DNA of 64,000 nucleotides from Raphanus sativus (GCF_000801105.2 NC_079516.1:19786611-19850610), one strand, 5' to 3'. Shown: positions 35,436 through 47,712, counted from the stretch's first letter. Numbers and translations: made by a program. The notes: generated by a model not told the origin, from the letters alone.

Positions 35436-36477
35436 TTTAGGAGAATGAATTGGCCTTCTTGGAGAAGAAAGAAAGAGAGAGAGAGCGAGAGAGCAACAAT
35501 TAGTGAAAGTGGTTTAACGGAAAGGAGATGGAGAAAAGGGTTTAATTTGCTCGTTTGATTGATTATTTATGGACTTTTAAATAATCATCATTTAAAAAAA
35601 ATAAAAATAATCATCATTTTGAGCCTTTTTAGACTACTGACTCATTAAACCTACCGTAAGTAGCAAGAAAGTAACTTTTATCTACGTTGACTAATATCAA
35701 ACCTACATTAGTCTTTTAATACTAGTCTGTTAGACTGCTAATTCTGGGCCTTTTTAGTCCATTAATTCTTTTTGAGCTGATGTAAATAGCAGGGAAGTGA
35801 CGTTTATCATTGGTAAGTGCTTCTACTTCTAGGTTCAGATTCCAGCTTTTTCCTATTGTACTGTCTTTACCCAGCAGCTGAAGGTGGGAAGCGGAAGGTA
35901 TTCGCATAGAAAAGTACAGAAAATTTTATAATCTATTCATATATTCATATAGGTACATAATTATACTAATACTTCCCGAAATATCTTATACAAATATATA
36001 CCTTCCTATGCTAGTAGAAGGCATGAGCCTAACTTGTTACATTGTTTAGTATATAATAATAGATATGCTCAACAAGTCTCTATGCTTCATGGTTCCTACT
36101 CATTAGATCATCATTTTAAAGGTTTTCTGCATGACAAACACTTGTGCTACTTCTTCTTTTTCGGCTATATTATGCCACACAACACAAATAGTCGATTGAA
36201 TTTGATATAATGAATATATTTCTGTAACTTGTTTCATTTGACTCTTCTCAACAACACAAAAGCCTCGAGAGAGCCCAGCAAGTAAACAAAAAAAATTGCT
36301 CCCCAATGTCTTTTTTTTTTAAACTGCGTCTAGAATGACAATAAGAAAATAAGCATCATACCAACATGTATGTGTCCCTCTGTTATACTCTGGTAATAGA
36401 AAACTATGCTAATGTAAGAACTGTCTTCCATGCGATTATTTGGCATTTTGTAGATTATATTCCTGCAGCTTCTCTGG
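35436..36477. other. Spacer between array copies 2 and 3
   Basis: The first about 110 bases are the purine-rich 5' leader of copy 2 (AGAAAGAGAGAGAGCGAGAGAG on the plus strand, shown in part). The remainder is AT-rich and partly similar to spacers before other copies (CTCAACAACACAAAGCCTCGAG-like sequence near 36245 recurs near 41835). No gene seen. Confidence 0.45.
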
Positions 36478-37770
36478 TTATACAGTGCCACATCCCTCAT
36501 TCTTCTGCAGCTCTTCATCGCTACCTTCCTCTTTCTCCTGCACTTCTTCACCGTTACCTTCATCTTTCTTCTGCTGCTTCTCTTCTTCTTCTTTTTTACC
36601 TCTCTCTTCTGCCTCCTCAGCTCGCTGTCTCTTTAGTGATCCCGCAGTAGAAGGATATGGTCCAAATCCATGTACATCGGTCACTAGTTTGACAAGCTGC
36701 TCTGTATTACTATGAATCTGACCCAAAGTATCCAAATGCTGCGTATTACTCTGAATCTGGCCCAAGGTATTCATAACCCGCTGCCAAAAGTTATCTGTAA
36801 AAAGAAGCCAACACACAATATGAGATTCAAGAAAGGCGCAAAAAAGAGAGGAAAGTTAGAGAGTATTTGTTTAATCACTGGGATAAACTGGCTGCTGCTG
36901 AGGAGCTTGAATTTTTTGGTTCTCTATCGCATTAGCATTAGCATAAGCAGCATCTTCTTGTGGTGATGCAACAGGAACATTCAAATCAGGCAACAAAGCT
37001 AACAACACAAGCAAAGACAATGTCAACAAACAGTATTGGGTGAGAAACTCAAAGAACAAGGAAACGTTTAGTTACTGCGAGAAGTAGGAGGAGGAGGAGA
37101 TAGACGGTGTTCTGGCTTTGTCCCAAGCGGTTTACGTCTCCTTGCTGAAGTTACCTCTTGTGGTGAAGCTACGCAACAATCACAAGAGAAATAAGAAAAA
37201 AAAATAAACTCAAACCCAGTTCGGTTTCCTTTGTTTTACACTCTTCTTGGATGACTAAACCAGTAGCAAGACCAAAAATTTTTTTTATAAAAACAAAAGG
37301 AAACTTGCGCGTCAAGAAAAGATTAGGGTTCTGTTTGCGTACGTTGTGCAACGGGGGGAGGGATTCTTGCATTGCGCTCACGGATCCTTGCATCGCGCTC
37401 ACGGATCCTTGCATTGTATGCTATGAATAAATCTGGATTCGTACTTTGAAGACGATTCCAAACTAGAAAAAAAAAAATTAAAGATTCGAATTATCGAAGG
37501 TTTTTGCATCCCATTTAATGATTCGGAGAGACGAAGTTTTACTTACCTCTGTTGGTATCTTGAAGTGGGATTAGATACTCATTCTGTACAAATCTCATAG
37601 TATCTTCCTTGGTCATGTTCCTTTCAATGCAGTCCTGGACGATGTCACAATACTGAAACAGAGCTATGAAAGAAGAAAGAGTTTGCTTTTATCAATCGTC
37701 GTAAAGGATTCATGAACCCTAAGAGATACTCGGATCGATCAAATCTTACGTAATCAGGTAGACCATCCAT
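36478..37770 (-). CDS. Array copy 3: TIGR01589-like protein with extra exon
   Basis: Six exons, 37750-37770, 37547-37652, 37343-37462, 37076-37168, 36879-36998 and 36478-36794, give 258 open residues. The lead is short (MDGLPDY). The conserved domain reads YCDIVQDCIERNMTKEDTM, then VWNRLQSTNPDLFIAYNARI. The 3' part of exon 3 carries an internal duplication (RERDARI, RERNARI). An additional exon encodes LLPDLNVPVASPQED, which resembles a DLN-type EAR motif, and a Gln/Pro stretch. The last exon has the FWQRVMNTLGQIQSNTQHL helix, KRQRAEEAEERGKKEEEE and an acidic repeat tail. Function unknown. Confidence 0.8.
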
Positions 37771-38450
37771 TCTCTGAAACTTTCACGGGTCAAGAAGAAG
37801 ACTCGATCTGAAATGGCGTTCTTGGAGAAGAAAGAAAGCGAGAGTCTGAGAAACACAAGATAGAGAGACGGAGAGCGCGAAACTAATCTGCTCATATGAT
37901 TGATTATTTATGGACCTGTTAATATTATTTTGGGCCTTTTTATGTTTGGCCCATATGCTCTTATTAGGCTGACACATTATTTATTCACTAAACCTACAGT
38001 ACCTAGCAAGATGATTTATTTTTTGAATGAAACATAGATGTTGGTCTAAGACTAACAAGACCAAAGCCTCAACAAAACCAGCAAGAAACATAAAATTTCT
38101 TCTCCCCAATGTTTAAGCATCATACCAACATGTCTGGCAATAGCTAACAGTAGTTTCTATGATGACAATAAGAAAGTAAGAAATCAAACCAACATGTATG
38201 TGTCGTCCTCTGCAATATGTTCTGTTAATCAAAAAAACTACGCTAATGTAACAACTGTCAATGCGTTTATTGTGACCTTTATAGGTTCTGATCATGCAGC
38301 TTCTCTGCTTATTGATTGTCACCTCTCTGATTCTTCTGCAGTTCTTCATTGTCCCCTTCGTCTTTCTTCTGCAGTCCTTCATTGTCACCTTCCTTATTCT
38401 TCTGCAGTTCTTCATCGTTACCTTCCTCTTTCTTTTCTGCTTCTTCATTG

Positions 38451-39466
38451 TCACCTTCCTCTTTCTCCATGATCTGCTGATTCATTGCCACCTTTCTCAT
38501 TCTCCTGCAGTTTCTCTCCTTTTTCATTTTCACCTCTCTCTTCATTCTCACCAACTCGCTTTCTCTTCAAGGATCCCGTAGCAGGAGGATGTGGACAAAA
38601 TCCATGACCATCAGACAGTAGTTTGAGCATCTGTTCTGTAGTACTCTGAATCTGACCCAAAGCATTCAAAACCTGCTGACAAAAATCGTCTGCAAAGAGA
38701 AGCCAACACACACACAAGGTTTGAAATTCAGGAAAGGAACAATGAAACAAACAGAGGGAAACATTGAGAGTAGTAGTCTAATTACTGGGAACAACTGGCT
38801 GCCGCAGAGTGGTTTGAACGTTTTGGTTCTCTATAGCATTAGCAGCTCTGGAAGGTCCCGCTGGACTAGGATGAACAGCATTAGCTTCTTGTGGTGATGC
38901 AGCAGCAGCGTATCTCTGGACATTCGAAGAATTCCACAATGCTATAAACAGAAGCAAAGACAACGCCAACAAAAAACATCAAAGGTTTGAGATTCAGGAA
39001 AGCGCAGAGGGGAAAGTTGAAATTTGAAACTTGTGTGACAAGAAAAGATATTCTACGTTGTGCCTTGCGCTCACGGATCTTTGCATTGTATGCTATGAAT
39101 AAATCTGGATTCGTCCTTTCAAGATGATTCCAAACTGGACAAAATAAATATAAGTGTTTGAATTTATTGAAGGCTTTTTAATCATACTTATTTAATGATT
39201 CGGTGAGAAGTTAGCTTACCTCTGTTGGTATCATAAAGTGGGATTAGATACTTATCACGCACATAACTCAAAATTTCAGCCTTGCTCATGTTGTTGTCAA
39301 TGCAGTCCTCGAATATGACACAAAACTGAAACAGAGCAAAGAAAGAAGAAAGTGATTGCTTTAAATTCAATTGTCCGAAAGGATTCTTGAACCCTAAGGG
39401 ATCAAATCTTACGCGTTCATGGATTTTCTGACTCTCAGAACCTAGAGGAAGAGGAAGACCTGCCAT
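38451..39466 (-). CDS. Array copy 4: TIGR01589-like protein, tail shortened by frameshift
   Basis: Five exons, 39413-39466, 39220-39325, 39057-39134, 38786-38941 and 38451-38689, give 210 open residues. Starts MAGLPLPLGSESQKIHER. The domain reads FCVIFEDCIDNNMSKAEIL, then VWNHLERTNPDLFIAYNAKI. A middle exon has SPQEANAVHPSPAGPSRAAN. The last exon has FCQQVLNALGQIQSTTEQM and SLKRKRVGENEERG, then ends NESADHGERGR. Past the stop, another frame continues the family tail (KKEEGNDEELQKN) down to 38309. So an indel has removed the acidic repeat while leaving a clean stop. It may still be functional. Confidence 0.75.
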
Positions 39467-40340
39467 TTTCCGAAATTTTCACAGGTCAAGAACCTCTCTC
39501 TCTGCGATCTATATTGGTGTTCTTGGAGAAAAGAAATATATAGAAGTTATCTAAGATCCTAGATATTACAAATGGCTATCTTAGATATGTACATATCTTT
39601 ACTTTTTGTTGTTATCTCTAGAATATACTCCCTACAATATCTCTTTCTCCAAATATCTATTCTGTTATATTATCAATTTATCATCTTATTCTCTTACTAT
39701 ATTGGTTGATTCAGATCCCTAATATTCTATAAGGACTGTGGACCTGTAGTAACATTTTTTTCAAAACGTATGATTTCTATTTCTTTCAAATAGCAAACAC
39801 TGCTATCACTATCAATCTCCAAGAGACTGCGCATCCAATAATGTCCATTGGAAGTTGTCTAAGGCCAAGAGATGGCCATACATACAATCCAGAAGACCTC
39901 AGGGCAAAGGAAGGCTTGGCTAAATAAGTCTCTAGGCCTCATAGTTCCTACTCACTAGATCTCTTTTTTTGCATCACAAAAAACTCGTGCCTCTTTTTTT
40001 TGGGGGGGTTATATTTGCCACAAAAAGTAGTAAATGGATTGAAGTTTGATAGAATGAATATATGTTCTTTTACTTTACATGTTTATCTCTCCTGAACATA
40101 TGTTCCTGAACTTGTTACAGGTTTTGTCTATTCTCCACACTACAAAGTATCCAGAGAGCTCAGCAAAAAAAAAAACAGTAAAACAATTTCCCCAGTGTTT
40201 CTTTAACAGTAGCTAATAGAAGTGTCTAGGCTGACAATTAAAAAAAAAAGAGTAAGTATTATACCAACATGCATGTGTCTCTGAAATATTTTCTGGTAAT
40301 AAAGAAAAACTACGCTATCCATATGCGTTTATTGTTGCGG
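39467..40340. other. Spacer between array copies 4 and 5
   Basis: AT-rich. A stretch near 39540-39720 (TATCTTAGATATGTACATATC) recurs in the spacer upstream of copy 5 near 41215-41440, so spacers were duplicated with the genes. No gene seen. The similar 41121-42027 spacer also holds no gene that I can support. Confidence 0.45.
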
Positions 40341-41120
40341 TTATAGATTCTTATCCTGCAGAATCTCTCCTTCTCCATCTTCCTTTTTCTCCTGCAGCAT
40401 CTCTTTCTTCTGCTTCTTCTCTGCTTTTTCACTCTTACCTCTCCCTTCTGCCTTCTCAGTTCGCTGTCTCTTTAACGAGACCGCAGCAGAATGATGTGAT
40501 CCAAATCCATGAACATCAGTCAGTAGTCTGACTATCTGTTCTGTATTGCTCTGAATCTGATTCAAAGTATCCAAAATTCGCTGACAAATCTCTGCTGCAA
40601 AATGAAGCCAACACGTAAGAACACAAATAAGGTTTGGGAAAATTGAAACTTAAAACTTGTTTGACAAGAAAAGATATGTGTGTTCTATTTGCGTACGTTG
40701 TGGATTGCGCTCACGGATCCTTTCATAGTATGATATGAATAAATCTGGATTTGTCCTTTCAAGATGATTCCAAACTGGAAATATAAAAGATCTGAATTAT
40801 TTTTATAATCAGACAGACCAATTAATGGTTCGATGAGAAGGAGTTTACCTACGTTGGCATGTTCATACGGGATTAGATACTTATCCCATAGATGTCTCAC
40901 AGTTTCACCCTTGCTCATGTTATTTTCAATGCATTCCTCAACTATGTCACAAAACTGAAACAGAGCACAGAAAAAAAAAAGTGATTGCTTTAATCAATCT
41001 GTCATAGTAAAGGATTCATGAACCCTTAAGAGATTCTTTAATTCTTGGATCCATCAAATCTTTTTTTTTTTTTTGTAAACTGGATCCATCAAATCTTACG
41101 TAATCAGAAAGAAATGCCAT
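40341..41120 (-). CDS. Array copy 5: short TIGR01589-like protein
   Basis: Four exons, 41100-41120, 40849-40954, 40697-40774 and 40341-40594, give 152 open residues. Lead MAFLSDY. The domain reads FCDIVEECIENNMSKGETV, then VWNHLERTNPDLFISYYERI. The Pro/Gln linker exon found in copies 2-4 is missing; the last exon (QRILDTLNQIQSNTEQI, SLKRQRTEKAEGRG, Lys/Glu tail) is joined directly, still in frame. A poly-T stretch at 41061-41074 lies in intron 1. This is the smallest open copy. Function unknown. Confidence 0.75.
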
Positions 41121-42027
41121 TTTCTGAAACTTTCACAGGTCAAGAAACCTCTCGCTCTGCGATTTATACTGCCTTCTTGGAGAAGAGAAAGATAAATAAG
41201 TCATCTAGGATTCTAGATATCACAATGTATATAAATTTTATTTTTTGATGTCATAATATCTTGGATATATGTACATATATTACTGTCTGTTGTTATCTCT
41301 AGAATATACTCCTACAATATCTCTTCTATAAATATCTTTTTTTTTTTAAACACATTTTTTTTCGAACCACTCTTCAATAAATATCTATTTTGGTTAAGAT
41401 CAATGAAATATATTATCATCTTATTCCCTTTCTATATGGTATCATACCCATAATATCCTAATTCCTAACGACTGTGGTAGCCATATTTTTCAAGAACAAT
41501 ATTGTCGCGTGTAGCTTAGTGATTATGTTGTTTGCTGACAAAAAAAAAAAGATCTGAATATAGCTGAAAAACTAAAAGAAATGGATTGGATTGATCTTTG
41601 TAAGAATGATGAAGCCTGGAAGTTGTCTAATAGATAATCCAGAAATTGTGAAAAGCTTGGCTCAATAAATCTATAAGCCTCATAGTTCCTACTCATTAGA
41701 GCATCTGTTTTTGGTCTTTTTGCATCACAAAAACTTGTGCTCCAATTTTTTTGGTTATATTTTGCCACAAAAAAATGTAAATGGATTGAAGTTTGATAGA
41801 ATGAAAATATGTCCTTAAACTTGTTACATGTTTATCTGTCCTCAACAACACAAAGCCTCGAGATAGCCCAACAAGTAAGCTGAAAAAATTGCTCCCCAAT
41901 GTTTTCTAAACTGCGTAGCTAGTAGTAAGCAACATGTAGAGACTCTCTGCAATATGTTCTTGTAATAAAAAAACTATGCTAATATAAGAACAGTCAATGC
42001 GTTTATTGTGGCAATTGTAGACTCTGA

Positions 42028-43223
42028 TCATGCTTCTTCTTCGTTCTCTTCATCGTTACCTTCCTCTTTCTCCTGCGGCTTCTCTGCTTCTCCATCTTCA
42101 CCTCCCTCATTCTTTATGCTGGTACTCTGCTTCTTCATCATCACCTTCCTCTTTCTCCTGAAGCCTGCCACCTCTCTCTTCTGCCTTCTCAACTCGCTGT
42201 CTCTTGGAGGATCCCGCAGCAGAAGGACGTGGTCCAAATCCATGACCATCAGTCAGTAGTTTGAGAATCTGTTCTGTAGTACTCTGAATCTAACACAAAG
42301 TATTCAAAACCCGCTGCCGTAAATCGTCTGCAAATAGAAGCAAACAAACACAGAATGTTTAAAATTCAGGAAAGTCACAATGTAAGGTTCTCTGCGTCTC
42401 TGTTATTACCTCTCACTGGTTCATTCTCAACTCGCTGTCCAAATGCATTTCCATCAATCATTACTTTTAGCATGTCTTGAATACTCTTGATCTGATCCAA
42501 CCTACTTAGCATCTCCTTCAAATTTTCAGTTTCTAAAGAAGCAAAAAGACAATAGAAGAACACAAAGGTTTGTTTGAGATTCAACAAGGCACAATGAAAA
42601 CAGAGGAAAAACAGAGGAAGTGAAAGTGGCTGCTGCACAGGAACTAGGGCATTACGAGTAGCAGATTCATGCGGCACATGTGATGATGATGAAGAAGCGT
42701 CTCTCTGGGCGTTTTGAGTATGAGCCACTAACAAGGAAACAAACGCCAACTTCGACTTTATCATGATACTGAAACTTGTATGCCAAGTAAAGTTAGGTTT
42801 TCTATTTTGCGTACTTGATGCATCGCCCTGAATGTTATCTGCTACGAAGGAAGCTGGAAACGTGCGTTCTAGACTACCCCAAACTACAAAAAAAAAAAAG
42901 ATTCAGTTTACTGAAGGTGTTGCATCGGACCCATTAAAAGTGATTCGATGAAAAGGAATGTACTTACCTATGTTGGTCATAGGAGATTCGATTTGAAACT
43001 TATCCAGTAGATAACTCGCAGTTTCGTCCTTGCTCTTGTGGTCGTCTATGCATTCCGTTACTCTGCGAAAGACCTGAAACAGAGCAGAAGAAAGAAGAAA
43101 GAGACTGTTTTGATCAATCTTAGGAATTGGATTCATGATTTCTTAGAGATTCTTGGATCGATCAAATCTTACGAAGTAGCAGTACTCCTGCACACTCTTA
43201 CAACCGCCAGGAAAAACAGCCAT
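42028..43223 (-). pseudogene. Array copy 6: most diverged, broken copy
   Basis: Exons 43173-43223 (MAVFPGGCKSVQEYCYF), 42968-43073 (RVTECIDDHKSKDETASYL), 42815-42883 (VWGSLERTFPASFVAD) and 42613-42727 (AHTQNAQRDASSSSSHVPHE) keep frame. The C-terminal part is disturbed. A helix exon near 42412-42535 (ENLKEMLSRLDQIKSIQ) is followed by a second, family-type last exon at 42028-42330 that has a stop in its start (NTLC, stop, IQST) and frame changes in the repeat tail. It could make a protein ending at the first helix exon, but I lean to pseudogene. The AG microsatellite lies just upstream of the ATG. Confidence 0.6.
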
Positions 43224-43263
43224 TTTCTGAAACTTTCAAAGATCAGTGACGTTCTTGGAGAAG

Positions 43264-43270
<7 letters not shown>

Positions 43271-43351
<81 letters not shown>
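43271..43351. repeat. (GA)n microsatellite
   Basis: About 40 uninterrupted GA dinucleotides. It sits about 50 bases upstream of the ATG of array copy 6, in its probable 5' UTR, where other copies have shorter purine-rich tracts. Confidence 0.98.
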
Positions 43352-43353
<2 letters not shown>

Positions 43354-43750
43354 TGAGTAACGATTCGTTTGTTATCAAAGAAGATGAAAAACTGTAGCCA
43401 ATGTGATTAATAATGCTCTGAAACTTGGTGAAAGGGGTTTAACGGAAACGAGATGGAGAGATTAGTTTGCTTGTTTGATTGATTATTAATCTGTTAGACT
43501 GTTATTTTGAGCCTCTTAAAATATTTCATTAAACCTAGCGTAAATAGCAAGAATGTGACTTTTATCTTCGGAAATTTAAATGGTGGAAGGAGAGGTTGAG
43601 TTAATGACTACTGCATGATCAGATTGCAACTCCCAACGTTAGCTTCTTCGTTTTATTTAATTTTATACGATTAAAAGTAAATAAGTGATCCATTCTATCA
43701 GGTTGAGAAAATCATTGCATGCGTCGTATCTCTACGAGTTGATTCGATAA

Positions 43751-44233
43751 TTAAAGATAATAAAGATTCTTGTTCAACACAATCATCAGTATACCTTTTT
43801 CAATATTGCATAAACAAGCATATAACATATGAGGTGTATTTTGCTCTTTTCTGCGGTTGAAACGGTTTTGTTTGGAATACGGTTGGTTTTGGAGATAAGG
43901 TACGACGTATTTGACGACATCAGGAATTGACATTTGGAGGTGTTCGCCTCCTACACTCACAAAGTTCACTTTTCCAGCATCCTCCAATGTTTTCAAACCG
44001 ATCCAATCCTCTGTGTAGAGCTTTGTCCGTTGAGCAGGGAGAAGATTTTCGGAATCACCATCCGAGTAAAACCCGAACCAAAGTTGAATCATTTGGAACG
44101 ATGATCGTATCGTTTTCAAACTTTAAAACAAAACAGAATCATCATGTGAGGATTCGATTAGTTACTTTGGTTTGGTCTCTGATTGTTAAGCTTCGGTAGA
44201 TACTTGCAATTTTCCAGGTACTCTGTCATATCC
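43751..44233 (-). pseudogene. Palmitoyl-protein thioesterase C-terminal fragment
   Basis: The last part of a plant palmitoyl-protein thioesterase (alpha/beta hydrolase, At5g47350-like). It begins after an acceptor at 44233 with DMTEYLENCKYLPKLNNQRP, then FENDTIIVPNDST, then, after a frameshift, WFGFYSDGDSENLLPAQ, TKLYTEDWIGLKTLEDAGKV and VVKYVVPYLQNQP. Family members remove palmitate from Cys residues in lysosome-like compartments. The upstream two thirds, with the catalytic Ser and Asp, are missing from the window. The frameshift plus an interior deletion make it a relic. It matters as a synteny marker. Confidence 0.75.
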
Positions 44234-45114
44234 TGAGAAATGAAGACCACATATAAGTCCAATATAAATTTTTATTCAAGAAAAAAATAAGTTCTTTTTC
44301 TTATAAAACCACTAGGAGCAATATGATCCTGCATATTCATTAATTAGAAAGATTTTAATTAACAGCTGATTAAGATCGTTAATCTTGGTTGCTAGATAGA
44401 TAGATAGAGATATATATTTACCTAATTGGGTATATAGCATCTACTACTTCACAAACCAATCCAAACTTTATCCCAAAAAGACAAAAAAAAACAACTCAGA
44501 ACTGTCATTGATTGAATAAAATCAAGGGAAAACATTTTAAAAACGAGATTAAAGGAAAATCAGAAAAGATTACATCACACATAGGAGGAGAGGAGACTCC
44601 AGCGTGAGGACCTTCTAAAGAGCTGGAGGTCCACCATCACAGAACTTAATCAAACCTCTAGCCACTAGGTCCCCCTGTTTCATCACTCATCATCATTATC
44701 AATCATCCAGAAAATAAAACGGGTAACGATAAAAAAATTGCCTTTCTTGGGACTCAAGAAAGTATCAAGCACCTGAGATTGTCCAACAATGTTGTATCAT
44801 TGACTCAACTCTTTTCCTTCACAGTCTCACACGCTATACCCGCTTGTTTCATAAGTGGCATAGACCATGAATCATGTGCTCCATTTCCAACTACTATGGA
44901 TTTAAAAGATTTTTTTTTTTGGCTCAAACCATATTCATAATCATATAACAGAAGCAAAGAAAGATAGAGCGTTGTGTGGATTTACAGGAAAAACAGGAGA
45001 GCCAGAGGTTAGTGAGAAGAGTGAAGTCAGCTTTGTCCCCGTCAGAACACCTGAACATGCAGCTAACATTCCATGAAGAAATATAAACGGAACTAAAACC
45101 GACTTGAACCAATG
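44234..45114. other. Intergenic region without recognised gene
   Basis: Contains a short TAGA microsatellite near 44393-44410 and moderately AT-rich sequence. I cannot support any gene. Confidence 0.4.
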
Positions 45115-46600
45115 CTAAGATCGTAATGTGGTTGGGAGTTGAACTGAACTGAAGTTGGGACTCCCAACCACATTACGCTCTTTCATTTCATTAAGACCAG
45201 GAACACTTCCAGGCTTTACGACACCTATTTGAGTAATAACTGACTCTCCATGAGTCTCTCTTAGGTTGATAGGATCTGAATAGGAAACAATTCCACCCCA
45301 AGGAGAAGCAGAACCCACTGATCTCAAAGAAGTAGAAATCTTTGGAGCTAAAGCTTCTGCTTGTGCTACCATCTGTTCTTCCTTTTGAATTTCTAGCAAT
45401 TAGTTTGGTTTAAAGCCAGGGGCAGGCTTTCAAGCACGTCCTGGTTGCGTTCGTGTGTTTTGCAGAGAAGACTCATTCACACCAGATTATCCCCTGACTG
45501 AAATAGCTTCAGAACTCATTAGTACATTACTCGAAGGTGCAGTTGGGGAGTTCCGGAAGAGGTTAGTATCATTGTCTATCGAAGTGTCAGCTGGAATTTA
45601 TATTATTACCCTTTATCTCAGAATCATCAGCATTTCCTATTTTAGGTTGCTTTGCCTCCTGCAAAGAAGACTTAGAAGCTGCCTTAACCGGCTCAGTAGA
45701 CTGCTTGTTACCCCATTGCTTCTTGGACTTCTTTTCAGAAGTCTTCCGTCCTCCAGAAACTTCATTACTTTTAACTTCTGTTGAAGCATACACATTACTT
45801 GTCTCTTCCTGTCCAGCATACACATCTTTAGTCCAGTAACTTACTGTCACTTGTTTCAGGAATGGGGCTTTCATTGTTTGGAAAGCTCACAGGTCCTTCC
45901 ATACCAAGTGTAGTATGCTAGGCAAGAGATCAGACTTTTCTGAGTGCAAACTGTTCATGTAATCCTTAGGAATTGTTCTTTAATAGTCTGTCTCTTAAAT
46001 CTTTTTTATGGTATCATCGATTTAATCTGCAGGAACTTCTCCTCAGCTCATCCTAGGGTCAACATTACCAAATAGCTGGTGTTGAAGGTGCAGAGGATGG
46101 AAAACAGGAAGCGGCATCTGCTGATTGACCTGTGTCATATCCTTTGATTATTGCAGCCTAAGAGCATCAAAAGTTTGCTGCAACTTTCCATAAGATGGCT
46201 CTCCAAACTGTTATTGAGGATGCTGCTGGTCAGCAAGAACCTGAGAAAAAACTGTTGTTGCTGTCGTAACAACTTCTGTTGCTCTTCTCGTTTTCGTTGT
46301 TGCTTAAGGAAAATCATATTTTCAAACACTGGACGCTGTTGCTGTGAAGAAACGGGTGTCTGAGCATTCATTTGCAACAAAAGCTGTTGAGAGAGTCCAG
46401 AGACGAGTATCATATCAGGGGGTAAAATGCCAGCTGGATTATTTTCAATAGGTATACCAAGTAAACCTGCCAAAGGTGAGTTCTGCTCTGGCTGCCTTTG
46501 CTGTTGGACCCCAAAGGAAGTCTTTGGAAACTTCTCGCATGGTGCAAATCATCTTTTTGATTGGAATGCGACAAAGTGGCCTTACTTGCCAGTTGTAACA
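45115..46600 (-). pseudogene. GYF-domain protein gene fragments
   Basis: Three collinear pieces on the minus strand read like the C-terminal half of the plant GYF-domain translational repressor family (At1g27430/EXA1-like). They are 46200-46480 (LAGLLGIPIENNPAGI-like, ILPPDMILVSGLSQQL, ENMIFLKQQRKREEQQ), 45590-45870 (VKSNEVSGGRKTSEKKSKKQ, NKQSTEPVKAASKSSLQ) and 45115-45400 (EIQKEEQMVAQAEALAPK, SASPWGGIVSYSDP, ITQIGVVKPGSVPG). Frames differ between pieces and stops intervene, and the GYF domain itself is absent. I therefore call it a decayed fragment. Intron positions are unclear, so I cannot tell a retrocopy from a duplicated gene. Confidence 0.68.
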
Positions 46601-46620
46601 TTCTTTGTTACTTTGTGATC

Positions 46621-46985
46621 CTACTTAGGATCATCCTTCTTCGGTTTTCTCAGACACTCACTCTCTGTGTAGTTGTTCTTTTTGCAGAAACCACACCATT
46701 TTTTGCCTCTCCGGCACTTTGAATTGTCTTGTGTAAAACCAGAATTTCTCTGTTTAACACAAATATCGTTTGTTCCTTCATTTGTGTTTTTTTCTCTTGC
46801 AACCAGCATTGCTTCATGATCTTCAAAATCCCGATCAGCTCTGCCATTTTTTTTGAAGTCAAATTGCTTGTTTGCTCCAATACACTGGTTATGCTATCGA
46901 ACTTGGTTGGGAGAGAGATGAGTATCATTTGTATGAGTTGGATGTCAGTCTTCTTTTCTCCATGATAAGTTAATTGATTTGCCAA
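46621..46985 (-). pseudogene. Ty1/copia gag fragment
   Basis: Minus strand, two overlapping frames. ILISLPTKFDSITSVLEQTS and KKMAELIGILK match the UBN2/gag region of copia elements, and CGFCKKNNYTESECLRK is the CCHC-type knuckle with its His lost (Tyr-Thr-Glu-Ser-Glu). No LTRs or pol are seen nearby. Confidence 0.7.
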
Positions 46986-47204
46986 AGAAGTGATTCTAAT
47001 CAGCAGTGATTAAGGTAGGTTCAGTATGATTAAAGTAAATAAACAGGGTGAATAAGGCAGTTGTTCAGATGGTTGAATAGATGTTTGTAAACAATAATGA
47101 GAAAGCGTTAAGACTTAGGATTTCTATTTAGGTAATCAGGATTATAATAACATAGAGACTAAATTGCATGAAGGATATCTGAGAGCTCAACTTAAGCAAC
47201 AATT

Positions 47205-47712
47205 TTGTGTTGTCCAGACCATAAGAAGCATATTGGGATGACCATCCCAATAATGGAGAGAGATCTTTACCCACGTGAGAAAGTGGGTAAAGTTCGTCGT
47301 CTCTTCAAGATGATGTTCAATGAGGTATTAGTTGATGTTGAAGCGAGAACTACTACACGTGTGGATCATGACGTTAGGAAGATGCTTAAGCAGCAGAATG
47401 TGTGTCAACACCGAAGACATGGTTGGAGAAGTTCTTGGTATCATGGTTGGTGACGAGTTTGACTACAAGGCAGAGATGAGCGTTGTTGGTCTACACTTTG
47501 GGCTGATAAGTGGGATCGATTATCAGGAAATGGGACCATAATTGATTTTGGCGACAAGCATTCGTCAGAAGGAAGGCAGTATAATAATGTTTTCAAGGGT
47601 GACAAGGTGCTTTACTCTGTGGTAGGAAAATTTTTGTTGAAAGGTAACAAAGTGCTTGTGAATAGCATGAAACACAAAACTACGGTTAGAGTCATTCGTG
47701 CACTAAACATGC
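47205..47712 (+). pseudogene. SUVH-type SRA (YDG) domain fragment
   Basis: Plus strand pieces read VRRLFKMMFNEVLVDVEART, then DMVGEVLGIMVGDEFDYKAE, VVGLHFGLISGIDY, and after a frame change NNVFKGDKVLYSVVGK and GNKVLVNSMKHKTTVRVIRA. This is the order of the SRA/YDG domain of SUVH histone H3K9 methyltransferases, which reads methylated DNA. Pre-SET and SET domains are absent. At least one frameshift and a stop (after EMGP) are present. It ends where the 510-bp duplicated segment begins. Confidence 0.72.

Noticed and set aside
43261..43351. CRISPR-like or satellite array
   Set aside because: It is a plain dinucleotide microsatellite; no spaced repeats of CRISPR type exist in this plant DNA.
43038..43397. 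Long frame encoding a Glu-Arg dipeptide run
   Set aside because: It is only the translation of the GA microsatellite in the leader of array copy 6.
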